In this document: positions 21,642-30,816 of the stretch, in pieces | Numbering within the stretch: position 1 is the first letter of the stretch | How the letters are laid out: each line of letters begins with the position of its first letter | DNA from: Sphingomonas alba | Lineage (GTDB): Bacteria > Pseudomonadota > Alphaproteobacteria > Sphingomonadales > Sphingomonadaceae | DNA length: 64,000 bases | Direction of reading: 5' to 3' | NCBI RefSeq assembly: GCF_023516555.1 | Contig: NZ_JAMGBD010000002.1 | Coordinates: 558,001-622,000 of the forward strand | Made by a program: the position numbers and the translations under genes | Notes under the pieces: model-generated | What the model saw: the letters and a program-made list of their open reading frames with translations, nothing else | Database searches by the model: none | Told to the model about the DNA's origin: nothing

Positions 21642-22238
21642 ATGATCGCTCGCCTCACCGGCACCCTTGCAGAAACCAGCGCCGACGGCGCCGTCATCGA
21701 CGTGGGCGGTGTCGGCTACCAGATCCTCGCCAGCGCCCGCACGCTCGATGCGCTTGGCCCCGTCGGCGGCGAAGTGCTGGTGCTCACTGAACTACAGGTC
21801 CGCGAGGACGGCTGGACCCTGTTCGGCTTTGGCTCCGCGGGCGAGCGCGAGACCTTCCGCATCCTCACCAGCGTCCAGGGTGTCGGCGGCCGCGTCGCCC
21901 TCGCCATTTTATCCACCTTCACTCCCGACGAGTTGGCACGCGCGGTATCATCCGGCGACAAGGCTATGATCGCCCGCGCCAATGGCGTCGGCCCCAAGCT
22001 CGCCGCCCGCATCGCCAACGAGCTGCAGGGTAAGCTCGGCGCTCCAGGCCTGGCCGGTGCGGCAGGCTCACCCATCCCCCGTGCGGGAGCCGCTGCCGAC
22101 GCCATGTCGGCCCTCGCCAACCTCGGCTTCAAGCCGGCCGAGGCCAGCGCCGCCGTCGCCGCCGCCAACGAGGAGCTTGGGCCCGATGCTTCGCTCGATG
22201 CACTCGTTCGTCTGGCGCTCAGGAAAGCCGCGAAATGA
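21642..22238 (+). CDS. ruvA: Holliday junction helicase subunit RuvA
   Basis: 198 residues. The N-terminal OB fold starts [28 protein letters not shown]; two helix-hairpin-helix motifs follow ([14 protein letters not shown] and [16 protein letters not shown]), and the C-terminal three-helix domain that contacts RuvB ends the protein. RuvA binds the four-way junction and loads RuvB rings. Its stop overlaps the start of the GFA gene by ATGA. Confidence 0.96.
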   Translation: MIARLTGTLAETSADGAVIDVGGVGYQILASARTLDALGPVGGEVLVLTELQVREDGWTLFGFGSAGERETFRILTSVQGVGGRVALAILSTFTPDELARAVSSGDKAMIARANGVGPKLAARIANELQGKLGAPGLAGAAGSPIPRAGAAADAMSALANLGFKPAEASAAVAAANEELGPDASLDALVRLALRKAAK

Positions 22239-22636
22239 CGACGCGCATCGCCTCCTGCCGTTGCGGCCAGCTGAAAGCCACGGTCACCGGCGAACCGGTG
22301 CGAATGTCCGTGTGCCACTGCCTCAATTGCAAGAAGCGCAGCGGGTCGGCCTTCGCCGCCCAGGCTCGCTGGCCGGCCGAGCAGGTGACGGTTGAGGGCC
22401 ACTCCAAGTCCTTCGACAAGGCCGGCGACAGCGGCAACGTCGCGACATTCCATTTCTGCCCCGAATGCGGTTCCGACGTTTTCTATCTGATCGACGGCAA
22501 GTTCGAAGGGCTGGTTGCCATTCCCCTCGGCGCCTTCGACGACCCATTTTTCTTCAAGCCTGAATATTCGGTCTATGAGGGCCGGAAGTACGACTGGCTC
22601 GAAATCACCGGCGAAGGCATCGAGCATTTCGACTGA
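22235..22636 (+). CDS. GFA family (CENP-V/glutathione-dependent formaldehyde-activating fold) protein
   Basis: 133 residues with the zinc cysteine pattern of the family: CRCGQ at the start, [14 protein letters not shown] next, and [12 protein letters not shown] later. Members bind structural and catalytic zinc; many have no known substrate despite the name. It overlaps ruvA by 4 bp and its stop lies 3 bp from the convergent M19-like gene. Confidence 0.9.
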   Translation: MTTRIASCRCGQLKATVTGEPVRMSVCHCLNCKKRSGSAFAAQARWPAEQVTVEGHSKSFDKAGDSGNVATFHFCPECGSDVFYLIDGKFEGLVAIPLGAFDDPFFFKPEYSVYEGRKYDWLEITGEGIEHFD

Positions 22637-22639
22637 GGC

Positions 22640-23767
22640 TTACCCGCCCCAGGCATCCTTGTAGACGCGCAGGAAATTGCCACCGAACAGCTTCTCCAGG
22701 CGCGACTGGCTCCAGCCCCGCTTGGAAAGGTCGCCCGCCAGCCGCCGGTAGCGGTCGACACTGTTGTAATCCTCAACCCAGGTATAGACCCCGACTGCCT
22801 CGCCGGGCGCAGCAATGCCAAGGTCGATGCGCTGCTGCTGCCATGCATCGAGCTTCTTCTTTGTCTCCGGGTCGAGCGTCAGTGGAAGGACGCCGTTATC
22901 GGTGCCGATGCCGACATGGTCCTCGCCTGCGACGTTCGCGACATGCTCGATATGGGCAATCAGGTCCAATCCCTTGGGATGGCTGTCGAGCGTCAGGAAC
23001 GGCATGAAATAGACGCCGGTGACGCCGCCCTTGTCGGCAACCGCCTTGATGGTCGCATCATCCGTATTGCGCACATGGTCCGCAAGCGCGCGAGCGCCGG
23101 TATGACTGATGACTAGCGGCCGCTTCGCAAACGCCGCAGCCTCGGCCATCGTCTTGGCCCCGCCGTGGCTGAGGTCGAGCAGCATTTTCTCCGACTCGAT
23201 CCGCTCGATGGTCTTGCGGCCGAGCTTGCTGAGGCCCGCGTTGGCCGGCTCCAGCGAGCCGTCGCCGGACAGGTTACGGTTGTTATAAGTCAGCTGGATG
23301 GTCATCACGCCATCCTTCTTCATCTGCGCCAGCCGATCGAGTTCCGGTCCGACCATGCACGTGTCCTGCGTGCCGATGACGACGCCGAACTTCTTCTCGC
23401 GCTTGGCTTTCAGGATTTCGGCGGCGCTGCGCACCAGAAGCAACCGGTCCGGGTTGGCATTGATGATGTTGTGCTTGTCCTGGATGCTCTTCTGATAGTC
23501 GCCCCAATTGTCCGTGCCGTTGCCGACAGGAAACACTGTGTCGCGGACCACGGTGACCCCGGTCGCCACCGTTTCCGCCCAACCACGGTCGGTGTAACGC
23601 AGCTGGTCGTCGGGGGAATAGGGATCGCCAAGCCCGCCCAGCGCATCGATGACGATGGCATTGTCGTACCAGCCCGGCCCGGCTACGGCTTTGGTCTTCG
23701 CAAGCGCAGGCGCGGCGACCAATGCGGCAGCTCCGGTGGCCATCATCGTACGGCGATTGATCAGCAT
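22640..23767 (-). CDS. Peptidase M19-like protein with incomplete metal site, Tat signal
   Basis: 375 residues. ATG 23767 is set by GGGAGGAAAT upstream. The N-terminus NRRTMMATGAAALVAAPALA is a probable twin-arginine signal, so it would be exported folded. The later M19 motifs remain: LDLSHGGAKTM, VISHTGARAL and DHVGIGTDNG. However, the first zinc motif, normally H-x-D after the first strand (DGHND), reads IDALGGLGD, and the bridging glutamate position (GVEG) reads GTQDT. The M19 dipeptidase at 42664 has both motifs intact. This one is either a distinct subgroup with another metal set-up or not a dipeptidase. Confidence 0.8.
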   Translation of the reverse strand: MLINRRTMMATGAAALVAAPALAKTKAVAGPGWYDNAIVIDALGGLGDPYSPDDQLRYTDRGWAETVATGVTVVRDTVFPVGNGTDNWGDYQKSIQDKHNIINANPDRLLLVRSAAEILKAKREKKFGVVIGTQDTCMVGPELDRLAQMKKDGVMTIQLTYNNRNLSGDGSLEPANAGLSKLGRKTIERIESEKMLLDLSHGGAKTMAEAAAFAKRPLVISHTGARALADHVRNTDDATIKAVADKGGVTGVYFMPFLTLDSHPKGLDLIAHIEHVANVAGEDHVGIGTDNGVLPLTLDPETKKKLDAWQQQRIDLGIAAPGEAVGVYTWVEDYNSVDRYRRLAGDLSKRGWSQSRLEKLFGGNFLRVYKDAWGG

Positions 23768-23958
23768 TAGATTTCCTCCCTTGACGCTCAGGCTAGCATC
23801 GGCGCGCGCGAAATCCACTGTCCTACCGGCGAACTCTTGTGCAACATGGCCGCCATGGGCGGGATCCATTCTCGATTGGCGTTTACGGGAGGCCGGAAGC
23901 GCATAGGTTCGCAGGACATGGTCGCGCATCCCAAGACAATAGTGAACTTAGCGAACTT

Positions 23959-25002
23959 ATGAGCGCCACCGACCCCGCCCGCATCACGACCCCGGAACGA
24001 ACCGCTGAGGATGTGGACCATGCCCTGCGGCCAAAGAGCCTCGAAGAATTCATCGGCCAGAAGGCTGCGCGCGAGAACCTCCGCGTCTTCGTCACTGCCG
24101 CCAAGGGCCGCGGCGAGGCGCTCGACCATGTCCTGCTCCATGGCCCGCCCGGGCTCGGCAAGACGACGCTGGCCGGCATCCTCGCCCGCGAAATGGGCGT
24201 CGGCTTCCGCGCTACCAGCGGCCCGGTCATCGCCAAGTCCGGCGATCTCGCGGCACTCCTGACCAACCTTGAGGACGGCGACGTCCTTTTCATCGACGAG
24301 ATCCACCGCCTCAATCCCGCAGTGGAGGAAGTCCTCTATCCGGCGATGGAGGATCGGGCGCTCGACTTGATGATCGGCGAGGGTCCGTCGGCCCGCTCGG
24401 TGCGGATCGACCTACCCCGTTTCACCCTGATCGGCGCAACGACGCGGCAAGGCCTGCTGACGACCCCGCTCCGGGATCGTTTCGGAATTCCGGTGCGGCT
24501 CAATTTCTACACGGTTGAGGAACTGGAACAGGTCGTGCGCCGCGCTGCGCGTCTCCTCGGCGTGCCGACCACCAATGAGGGCGAGCATGAGGTCGCCCGC
24601 CGCTCCCGGGGTACACCGCGCATTGCCAGTCGCCTCCTGCGCCGCGTCCGCGATTTCGCCCATGCGGCTGGCACCGACACCATCGACGCAGCGGTCGCCG
24701 ACCGTGCGCTCGACCGGCTGGAGATCGACAGCCTCGGCCTCGACGCCATGGACCGTCGCTACCTCACGATGATCGCCGATCTCTACGGCGGCGGCCCCGT
24801 TGGCATCGAAACGCTCGCCGCGGGCCTCAGTGAGCCGCGCGACACGATCGAGGACGTCATTGAGCCCTATCTCATCCAGCTCGGCCTCATCGCCCGGACG
24901 GCCCGCGGGCGCTGCCTCAACGGCCGCGGCTGGAAGCATCTCGGCCTCAACCCGCCGGCCAATTCGCAAAACGGTCTATTCGATTCTGACGGAGTGAAAT
25001 AA
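23959..25002 (+). CDS. ruvB: Holliday junction helicase motor RuvB
   Basis: 347 residues from ATG 23959 ([14 protein letters not shown]). AAA+ motifs: Walker [13 protein letters not shown], Walker [11 protein letters not shown], sensor [20 protein letters not shown], and the RuvB C-terminal winged-helix domain ([16 protein letters not shown]). It drives branch migration with RuvA. Unlike in many genomes it is not directly after ruvA: the GFA and M19-like genes lie between, the latter on the other strand, with a 191-bp gap that can hold promoters for both directions. Confidence 0.97.
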   Translation: MSATDPARITTPERTAEDVDHALRPKSLEEFIGQKAARENLRVFVTAAKGRGEALDHVLLHGPPGLGKTTLAGILAREMGVGFRATSGPVIAKSGDLAALLTNLEDGDVLFIDEIHRLNPAVEEVLYPAMEDRALDLMIGEGPSARSVRIDLPRFTLIGATTRQGLLTTPLRDRFGIPVRLNFYTVEELEQVVRRAARLLGVPTTNEGEHEVARRSRGTPRIASRLLRRVRDFAHAAGTDTIDAAVADRALDRLEIDSLGLDAMDRRYLTMIADLYGGGPVGIETLAAGLSEPRDTIEDVIEPYLIQLGLIARTARGRCLNGRGWKHLGLNPPANSQNGLFDSDGVK

Positions 25003-26192
25003 TGCGCCTTCTGATCGCGGCGGCAGCGTCGCTCCTTGTCGCCATAACTCCTTCATCTGCCCAGCCCACAAAACCGGCAACCGTCGATTATGCACAGGAT
25101 TCGAGCTGGCTGTGCCTACCCGGTCGGGCCGATGTTTGCTCAGCGCCCTTGGCGACGGTGGCGCTGAACGCCAGCGGCTACGGCTCAATCGGCAAGAGCG
25201 TTCCCGCCAAGGACCCCCCGCTCGACTGCTTTTATGTCTACCCGACTGTGTCGCGCGACAATGGCATGAACAGTGACCTCAACATGAATGAGGAGAATTT
25301 CGCCGCCGCAGCCCAGGCCGCGCGCTTCTCGTCCGTCTGCAAGGTCTATGCGCCCAAGTACCGCCAGATGACGGTGGGTGCGATCCTCGCCTTCTCGGCC
25401 GGCCAGGACATAAGCGCCTCGGCGGTGCTGGCTTACTCCGACGTCCTGCATGCCTGGCGCAACTTCCTCGCCACCCGCAATAGCGACCGGCCTTTCGTGC
25501 TCATCGGCCACAGCCAGGGCTCGCTGCACCTCATCCAGCTGATCGCCCGCGAAATCGAGACCAACCCCACCGTCGCCAGTCGCATGAAGCTCGCCATCAT
25601 TCCGGGCTTCGATGTCATGGTTCCCCAGGGCAAGTTGGTCGGTGGCGACTTCAAGAAAACGCCGCTTTGCTCGAAAGCCGGTGAAACCGGCTGCGTCATC
25701 GCCTGGACCAGCTTCCGCGAAAATAACGTCCCGCCGGCCGGCGCCATCTTCGGCATCGCCACTCAGCCCGGCATGACCGTCGCCTGCGTCAACCCAGCGA
25801 AGCCCGGCGCGAAGGATTGGGTACCGCTCGATTCTTATTGGGCGTCCAAATCGACCTACGACGTCCCAGGCGGGCCCATTGTCTGGTCGACCGAAGGAGA
25901 CCCGCCCACTCCCTGGGTGCGTGTCGACGGCCTCAATTCCGGCCAGTGCGTCAACGACGGCCAGCGTGGCTATTTTTCGATCCGCACCAACGCTGATCCG
26001 AAGGACAAGCGAACCGACCGAATTGGCGGCGAAGTCGGCGTCGCCGGCATGTTCATCCCCGGCTGGGGCATGCACCTCGCCGACATGCCATTGGTTCAAG
26101 GCGATCTGATCCGCCTTGTCGGCGACCTGAATGTCACTGCCTCCCTGGAAAAGACGGGAACCGGTCCAAAACAGGCAACGAGCCGCCGCTAG
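25002..26192 (+). CDS. Exported DUF3089 alpha/beta hydrolase
   Basis: 396 residues with a signal peptide ([21 protein letters not shown]). The DUF3089 pattern is clear: CFYVYPTVSRDNGMNSDLNMNEE near residue 80 and the nucleophile elbow VLIGHSQGSLHL near residue 170. The family is lipase- or lysophospholipase-like, with the serine of GHSQG as nucleophile; several cysteines suggest disulfides in the periplasm. The start overlaps the ruvB stop by one base (TAATG). Substrate unknown. Confidence 0.88.
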   Translation: MRLLIAAAASLLVAITPSSAQPTKPATVDYAQDSSWLCLPGRADVCSAPLATVALNASGYGSIGKSVPAKDPPLDCFYVYPTVSRDNGMNSDLNMNEENFAAAAQAARFSSVCKVYAPKYRQMTVGAILAFSAGQDISASAVLAYSDVLHAWRNFLATRNSDRPFVLIGHSQGSLHLIQLIAREIETNPTVASRMKLAIIPGFDVMVPQGKLVGGDFKKTPLCSKAGETGCVIAWTSFRENNVPPAGAIFGIATQPGMTVACVNPAKPGAKDWVPLDSYWASKSTYDVPGGPIVWSTEGDPPTPWVRVDGLNSGQCVNDGQRGYFSIRTNADPKDKRTDRIGGEVGVAGMFIPGWGMHLADMPLVQGDLIRLVGDLNVTASLEKTGTGPKQATSRR

Positions 26193-26233
26193 CGGTTTGA
26201 CCCCATGACTCCGCCCTGTCTAAGGCTGGGGGC

Positions 26234-26701
26234 ATGACGTCACGGGATCTCGACACGCCCTATCGCGGCGGTTTCGTCGGCGGCGAACACCGGTTCGCGT
26301 TGACCGTCTATTTTGAGGATACCGACACCGCCGGCATCGTCTACTATGCCAATTACCTGAAGTTCATGGAGCGGGCGCGGTCCGACATGCTCCGCGCCGC
26401 CGGCATCGACCAACGGGCAGCGAAGGAGGCGGGCGAAGGCGTCTATGCCGTCGCCGAGGTCAATATTCGCTACCTACGGCCCGCCAAGCTCGGCGAGGAC
26501 CTCCTCGTCCTGTCGACAGTCGAACAGGTCCGCGCCGCCAGCGTCCTCATTCATCAGCGAGTCATGCGGGGAGACCAAACATTGGCCGATGCCCGCGTTA
26601 CCGCTGCCTTCCTCGATCCATCGGACCGGCCGAAGCGCCAGCCCAAGCCTTGGGTCGAGACGTTCAAAGCCATTAGCGAGGGCGACAGTCTGAATGCCTG
26701 A
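26234..26701 (+). CDS. ybgC: Tol-Pal-associated acyl-CoA thioesterase YbgC
   Basis: 155 residues with the hot-dog fold of 4-hydroxybenzoyl-CoA thioesterases: YFEDTDTAGIVYYANYLKFMERARSDML, with the aspartate of DTDTAG as the catalytic residue of the family, and VAEVNIRYLRPAKLGEDL. It overlaps tolQ by 8 bp and begins the Tol-Pal operon, as in most proteobacteria. Its link to Tol-Pal function is thought to be through phospholipid metabolism. Confidence 0.95.
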   Translation: MTSRDLDTPYRGGFVGGEHRFALTVYFEDTDTAGIVYYANYLKFMERARSDMLRAAGIDQRAAKEAGEGVYAVAEVNIRYLRPAKLGEDLLVLSTVEQVRAASVLIHQRVMRGDQTLADARVTAAFLDPSDRPKRQPKPWVETFKAISEGDSLNA

Positions 26702-27383
26702 ATTCCAAGCCAGCAACGACATGATGTCGCCGCTGACCCTGTTCCTCCACGCCGACATCGTCGTGAAGGTCGTCATGCTCGGCCTGCTCGCCGCCAGTAT
26801 CTGGACCTGGGCGATCATCTTCACCCATTCGATCCGCCTCAAGCGCATCAACCGGGCGACCGAGAAGTACGAGGCCGATTTCTGGGCCGCCGACGACATC
26901 GACGCCTTCCACACCAAACGCAGCAACGAGAAACTGCCGAGCGCCGCCATCCTGACCGCCGGCATGGATGAGTGGCGCCGCTCGACGCGGACCCGCAACA
27001 TCGATCGTTCGGGCACGCGAGAGCGCCTTGCAACGCGGATGAATGCAGCCGTCGCCGCCGAGCTCGACCGCCTCGGGGACCGCCTCAACATCCTCGCCAC
27101 CGTCGGCTCGGTCGCGCCTTTCGTCGGCCTATTCGGCACCGTGTGGGGGATCATGCGCAGCTTCACGTCGATCGCCGCGCAGAACAATACCTCGCTCGCC
27201 GTCGTTGCCCCGGGCATCGCCGAAGCCCTCTTCGCGACCGCCATCGGCCTGTTTGCCGCCATCCCGGCAGTCATCGCCTATAACCGCCTGACCCACGGCC
27301 TCGACCGGCTCGAGGCAAGGCTGAGCCGCTTCGCCGACCGCTTTCACGCCACGCTCAGCCGCGAACTGGAGGCCGAAGGCTGA
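26694..27383 (+). CDS. tolQ: Tol-Pal motor protein TolQ
   Basis: 229 residues, three membrane segments: one near residues 22-42 (VVKVVMLGLLAASIWTWAIIF) and two in the C-terminal MotA/TolQ/ExbB part (ILATVGSVAPFVGLFGTVWG and IAEALFATAIGLFAAIPAVI). TolQ with TolR forms a proton-driven motor in the inner membrane. It ends exactly where tolR begins. Confidence 0.96.
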   Translation: MPEFQASNDMMSPLTLFLHADIVVKVVMLGLLAASIWTWAIIFTHSIRLKRINRATEKYEADFWAADDIDAFHTKRSNEKLPSAAILTAGMDEWRRSTRTRNIDRSGTRERLATRMNAAVAAELDRLGDRLNILATVGSVAPFVGLFGTVWGIMRSFTSIAAQNNTSLAVVAPGIAEALFATAIGLFAAIPAVIAYNRLTHGLDRLEARLSRFADRFHATLSRELEAEG

Positions 27384-27826
27384 TGGGAGCTAGCCTGGGC
27401 TCCAAGAGCCGCGGTGGCCGTTCGCGCCGCGCGCCGATGGCGGAAATCAACGTCACGCCGCTGGTGGACGTCATGCTCGTGCTGCTGATCATCTTCATGG
27501 TGACGGCGCCGCTGCTCGTCGCCGGCGTGCCGGTGGACCTGCCCGAGAGCCGCGCCGGCGCGCTCGACCAGCAGGCGAAGCCGGTGCAGATCGCGCTCGA
27601 CAAGGATGGCGCCCTCTTCATCGATGACCAGCCGGTCAGCGACGCCGCCTTGCCGCAACGCCTCTCCGCCATCGCCGCCGAACCCGCCCCACCCGAAGGC
27701 CGCCGAATTTATCTGCGTGCCGACAAGGCGCTCGACTACGGCCGCGTCATGCGCGTGATGGGCGAGCTTAATCGCGCTGGCCTCAACCACGTCGCCCTTG
27801 TTTCAGTCGGCGAGGAAAAGACATGA
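27383..27826 (+). CDS. tolR: Tol-Pal motor protein TolR
   Basis: 147 residues. After a basic start it has MAEINVTPLVDVMLVLLIIFMVTAPLL, the single membrane segment with the aspartate that carries protons in ExbD/TolR proteins, then a periplasmic domain with DKALDYGRVMRVMGELNRAG. It overlaps tolQ by one base and tolA by four. Confidence 0.96.
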   Translation: MGASLGSKSRGGRSRRAPMAEINVTPLVDVMLVLLIIFMVTAPLLVAGVPVDLPESRAGALDQQAKPVQIALDKDGALFIDDQPVSDAALPQRLSAIAAEPAPPEGRRIYLRADKALDYGRVMRVMGELNRAGLNHVALVSVGEEKT

Positions 27827-28605
27827 GCCCCGACCGCGCCGAAATTGCTGGCACTGGCGCGGCGATCGTTTTTCACGTCGCGCTCATCGCGGCGCTATCG
27901 ACCAGCCTCGCTCATATGGCACAAGCGCCCGAGCCACCGTCCATGGAGGTTGAACTGGTGGACGATGTCGGCCTGCAATCCGCCGCGCCGCAGACCGTAT
28001 CGACCCCGCCGCCGCCAAGCGAGGCGCCGGAGATGGGTCAGGCGATCGAGCCTGCTCCAACGCCTCCCCCTGAACCGGTGACGGCCCCGTCGGTCCCGGC
28101 GCCCAAGCCCATGATTACCTCTCAGACCGCTCAGAAGCCGCAGAAGCCGACCGCGACTCCTCGACAGGCCCCAGCCAAACCCGCTCCGCGCGTCTCACGG
28201 ATTGGCGACGACTTTCTCAAGGGAATCACAGGTTCGGACGCGCCGTCCCGTCCCGCCCGGCAATCGGGAGCGACCTTCGACGCCAAGGCCAAGGCCAGCG
28301 TCGCTGCCCTATTCCAGCGCCTCGTTCAGCCCTGCGCCGACAATCAGGTGAATCCCGGCAGCGGCGCCAATCGCATCCGCGTTACCGTCAACCTCCGGTT
28401 ACGGCCCAACGGCTCGCTCGCCAGCGCCTCGGTGGTTCGCGTCAGCGGCGTCGATGACGATAATGCCAGCTACGAAGAGCGAGTGAAGGATCTCGCGGTC
28501 GCCGTTTACCGCGAATGCGCACCATTCCGCGGCCTGCCGCCCGATCTCTACAAGACCGACCAGGGCGGCTGGTCCAACATCAACCTGACCTACAAACTGC
28601 CATGA
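27823..28605 (+). CDS. tolA: TolA-like inner membrane link protein
   Basis: 260 residues: an N-terminal membrane anchor (AIVFHVALIAALSTSLAHMA), a long proline/alanine-rich stretch (about residues 55-125) and a C-terminal globular domain with FQRLVQPCADNQVNPG and VYRECAPFRGLPPDLY, two cysteines likely paired. TolA couples the TolQR motor to Pal and TolB across the periplasm. Here the spacer is proline-rich instead of the long helix seen in enterobacteria, as is common in this group. It overlaps tolR and tolB by 4 bp. Confidence 0.9.
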   Translation: MSPDRAEIAGTGAAIVFHVALIAALSTSLAHMAQAPEPPSMEVELVDDVGLQSAAPQTVSTPPPPSEAPEMGQAIEPAPTPPPEPVTAPSVPAPKPMITSQTAQKPQKPTATPRQAPAKPAPRVSRIGDDFLKGITGSDAPSRPARQSGATFDAKAKASVAALFQRLVQPCADNQVNPGSGANRIRVTVNLRLRPNGSLASASVVRVSGVDDDNASYEERVKDLAVAVYRECAPFRGLPPDLYKTDQGGWSNINLTYKLP

Positions 28606-29909
28606 GGACCGACATGCGCCGATCCCTGACCTTGCTTGCACTGCTCCTTCCCGCCGCCTCGGCGCTCGCGCAGGACGAAGGCGCGCCGCCGGTCGAGGTC
28701 GAGGTCGTCGGCGGCCAGAACAGCCAGCTGACCGTGGCCGTCCCCGAAATGCCGGGCCAGGCAATCGGCCGCAGCATATCCGAGGTCATCGCTTCCGATT
28801 TGCGCTCGACTGGCGGCTTCACACCGATCGGGCCGTCCGGCGTCCCAACGTATGGCCAGGCCCAGGCCGCCAGCCCCGCGTTCGGCGAATGGCGGAGCAC
28901 TGGCGCCGGCGCCCTGGTCACGGGCTATGTCGAACCCCGTGCCGACGGCCGCGTCACCCTGGCCTGCTATCTCCACGACGTCACCGCCGGCCGCCTGCTC
29001 GCCAATCAGGGCTTCACGGTCGCCCAGGCCGACTGGCGCCGCGCCGCGCACAAGTGCGCCGACCTCGTTTACTCCCGTCTCTCAGGTCAGGGCGCCTTCC
29101 TCGACACCCGCATCGTTTACGTTGCCGAGAGCGGCCCCAAGACCAACCGCGTCAAGCGCATCGCCATCATGGATTCAGACGGCTCAAACCACCGCTACCT
29201 GACGGCGGGCAAGGCGGTTGTGACCATGCCGCGTTTCTCCCCGCGCGGTGACCGCTTGGTTTACACTGGCATGCTGGCAAGGAAGCCGCGCGTCTTCGTC
29301 CTCGACATCGCCTCGGGCCGCGAGCGCCTGCTCGTGCCCGGGGGCGCGCTGACCTTCGCACCTCGGTTCTCGCCGGATGGCCGGCGGATCGTCTTCAGCT
29401 GGGCCAATAACGGCAACACAGACATTTATGTCATTGGGGCCGACGGTGGGACCCCGCAACGGCTGACCAGCGCACCCGGCGCCGACACCTCCCCCAGCTA
29501 CTCGCCTGACGGTACCCGCATCGTCTTCGAAAGCGATCGCGGCGGCACGCAGCAGCTTTACGTCATGAATGCCGACGGCACCGGCCAGCGCCGCATCAGC
29601 TTCGGCGCCGGCCGCTACGCCTCGCCGGTCTGGAGCCCGCGCGGCGATCTTATCGCCTTCACCCGCATCGCCGGCAGCTTCAATATCGGCGTGATGAGCC
29701 CGTCAGGCGGCTCACCGAAGATCCTGACTGACGGCTGGCAGGACGAGGGTCCCAGCTGGGCACCCAACGGCCAGTTCGTCATGTTCAACCGAATTGCGCG
29801 CGGCGGCGGCTCCAGCCTCTACGCCGTGCCCATCAGCGGCGGTGTCGCGCGCCGCATGCCCACCCCGCAGGACGGATCCGACCCAAGCTGGTCGCCGCTC
29901 CAGAGCTAA
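28602..29909 (+). CDS. tolB: Tol-Pal periplasmic protein TolB
   Basis: 435 residues from ATG 28602, overlapping the tolA stop (ATGA); ATG 28614 also possible. A signal peptide (MRRSLTLLALLLPAASALAQ) precedes the N-terminal domain. The C-terminal six-bladed propeller shows repeated WD-like units: PRFSPRGDRLVYTG, PRFSPDGRRIVFSW, PSYSPDGTRIVFES, PVWSPRGDLIAFT, PSWAPNGQFVMFN. TolB binds Pal and is released by TolA during division. Confidence 0.97.
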   Translation: MRTDMRRSLTLLALLLPAASALAQDEGAPPVEVEVVGGQNSQLTVAVPEMPGQAIGRSISEVIASDLRSTGGFTPIGPSGVPTYGQAQAASPAFGEWRSTGAGALVTGYVEPRADGRVTLACYLHDVTAGRLLANQGFTVAQADWRRAAHKCADLVYSRLSGQGAFLDTRIVYVAESGPKTNRVKRIAIMDSDGSNHRYLTAGKAVVTMPRFSPRGDRLVYTGMLARKPRVFVLDIASGRERLLVPGGALTFAPRFSPDGRRIVFSWANNGNTDIYVIGADGGTPQRLTSAPGADTSPSYSPDGTRIVFESDRGGTQQLYVMNADGTGQRRISFGAGRYASPVWSPRGDLIAFTRIAGSFNIGVMSPSGGSPKILTDGWQDEGPSWAPNGQFVMFNRIARGGGSSLYAVPISGGVARRMPTPQDGSDPSWSPLQS

Positions 29910-29926
29910 TCCCAAGGAGAATTTGA

Positions 29927-30448
29927 ATGCGTAAGACTTTTGTTATCGGCGCTGCCGCCATCGCCATCGTCGTTTCCGGCTGTGCCAAGCGGACCCCACC
30001 GCCCGAAGTCACCCAGCCGCCGGCCGAGGCGGTCGGCCCGAACGGCGAAGCAGTTAACCCCGCCGACGTCGAGCTTCAGGAACTTCCCGCGCAGCAGGCG
30101 GACATGATCGCCAAGGCCGGGTCCGACACCGTCTATTTCGGCACCGACGAATATCAACTGGACGTCGCCGCTAAGGCGACTCTGGCTGCGCAGGCCCGCT
30201 GGCTGCTCGCCAACACCAACGTCCGCGCTTCGATCGAGGGGCATTGCGACGAGCGGGGCACGCGCGAGTACAACATGGCCTTAGGTGAGCGCCGCGCCAA
30301 TGCTGCGAAGGACTTCCTGCTGTCGCAGGGCGTTCCGGAAGCCCGACTGCTGGTCACCAGCTGGGGCAAGGAGCGTCCGGTCGCGGTCGGCTCCAACGAG
30401 GAAGCCTGGGCCCAGAACCGCCGGGCCGTGACCGTCCTGGTCCGGTAA
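29927..30448 (+). CDS. pal: Peptidoglycan-associated lipoprotein Pal
   Basis: 173 residues. The signal ends in a lipobox (IVVSGCAK), so the cysteine at about residue 19 is lipidated and the protein sits in the outer membrane. The OmpA-like domain has YFGTDEYQLD, IEGHCDERGTREYNMALGERRA and NRRAVTVLVR, which bind meso-diaminopimelate of the wall. The start is preceded by AAGGAGAA. It is the last gene of the Tol-Pal operon. Confidence 0.97.
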   Translation: MRKTFVIGAAAIAIVVSGCAKRTPPPEVTQPPAEAVGPNGEAVNPADVELQELPAQQADMIAKAGSDTVYFGTDEYQLDVAAKATLAAQARWLLANTNVRASIEGHCDERGTREYNMALGERRANAAKDFLLSQGVPEARLLVTSWGKERPVAVGSNEEAWAQNRRAVTVLVR

Positions 30449-30454
30449 GAATTA

Positions 30455-30757
30455 CTAGGCTGCGTAGCGCTGGGTGCCGGTGGCGCCCAGCCATGCGCGC
30501 GCCTGGCGTTGCGCCTCGGCGATTTCGCGCGCCGTCATTTCCACGCTGATCTCGGCGCGGCACATTTGCGAGCGTGTGTCGCCCGACAGAGCCGCCAGGT
30601 TGAACCATTTGTGCGCCTCGATGAGGTCGACGGAAATGCCGCCCCGGCCGGTCGAATAGGTCACGCCAAGCTCGTAAAGCGCATCGACATTGCCGCGAGC
30701 CGCGTCGGCAAGCCGGCTGCGGAGGAGGAAATCGGCACTCTTCTGACTAATCGCCAT
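30455..30757 (-). CDS. Short SEL1-like repeat protein
   Basis: About 100 residues from MAISQKSADFLLRSR. It contains one and a half SEL1/TPR-like units: ARGNVDALYELGVTYSTGRGG and DLIEAHKWFNLAALSGD. Such helical repeats bind partner proteins. There is no signal peptide. An ATG 33 bp further upstream is less likely. The stop is 6 bp from the pal stop in convergent orientation. Function unknown. Confidence 0.8.
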   Translation of the reverse strand: MAISQKSADFLLRSRLADAARGNVDALYELGVTYSTGRGGISVDLIEAHKWFNLAALSGDTRSQMCRAEISVEMTAREIAEAQRQARAWLGATGTQRYAA

Positions 30758-30816
30758 GATGAACTGTCCCCTGTTCGTCGTTGGGGGCAATTCAACAGCC
30801 AGACCCTATGAAATGG

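Noticed and set aside
27950-28200. Direct repeats in tolA as a possible CRISPR-like or mobile array
   Set aside because: Proline/alanine-rich spacer of TolA; repeats are codon-level only.
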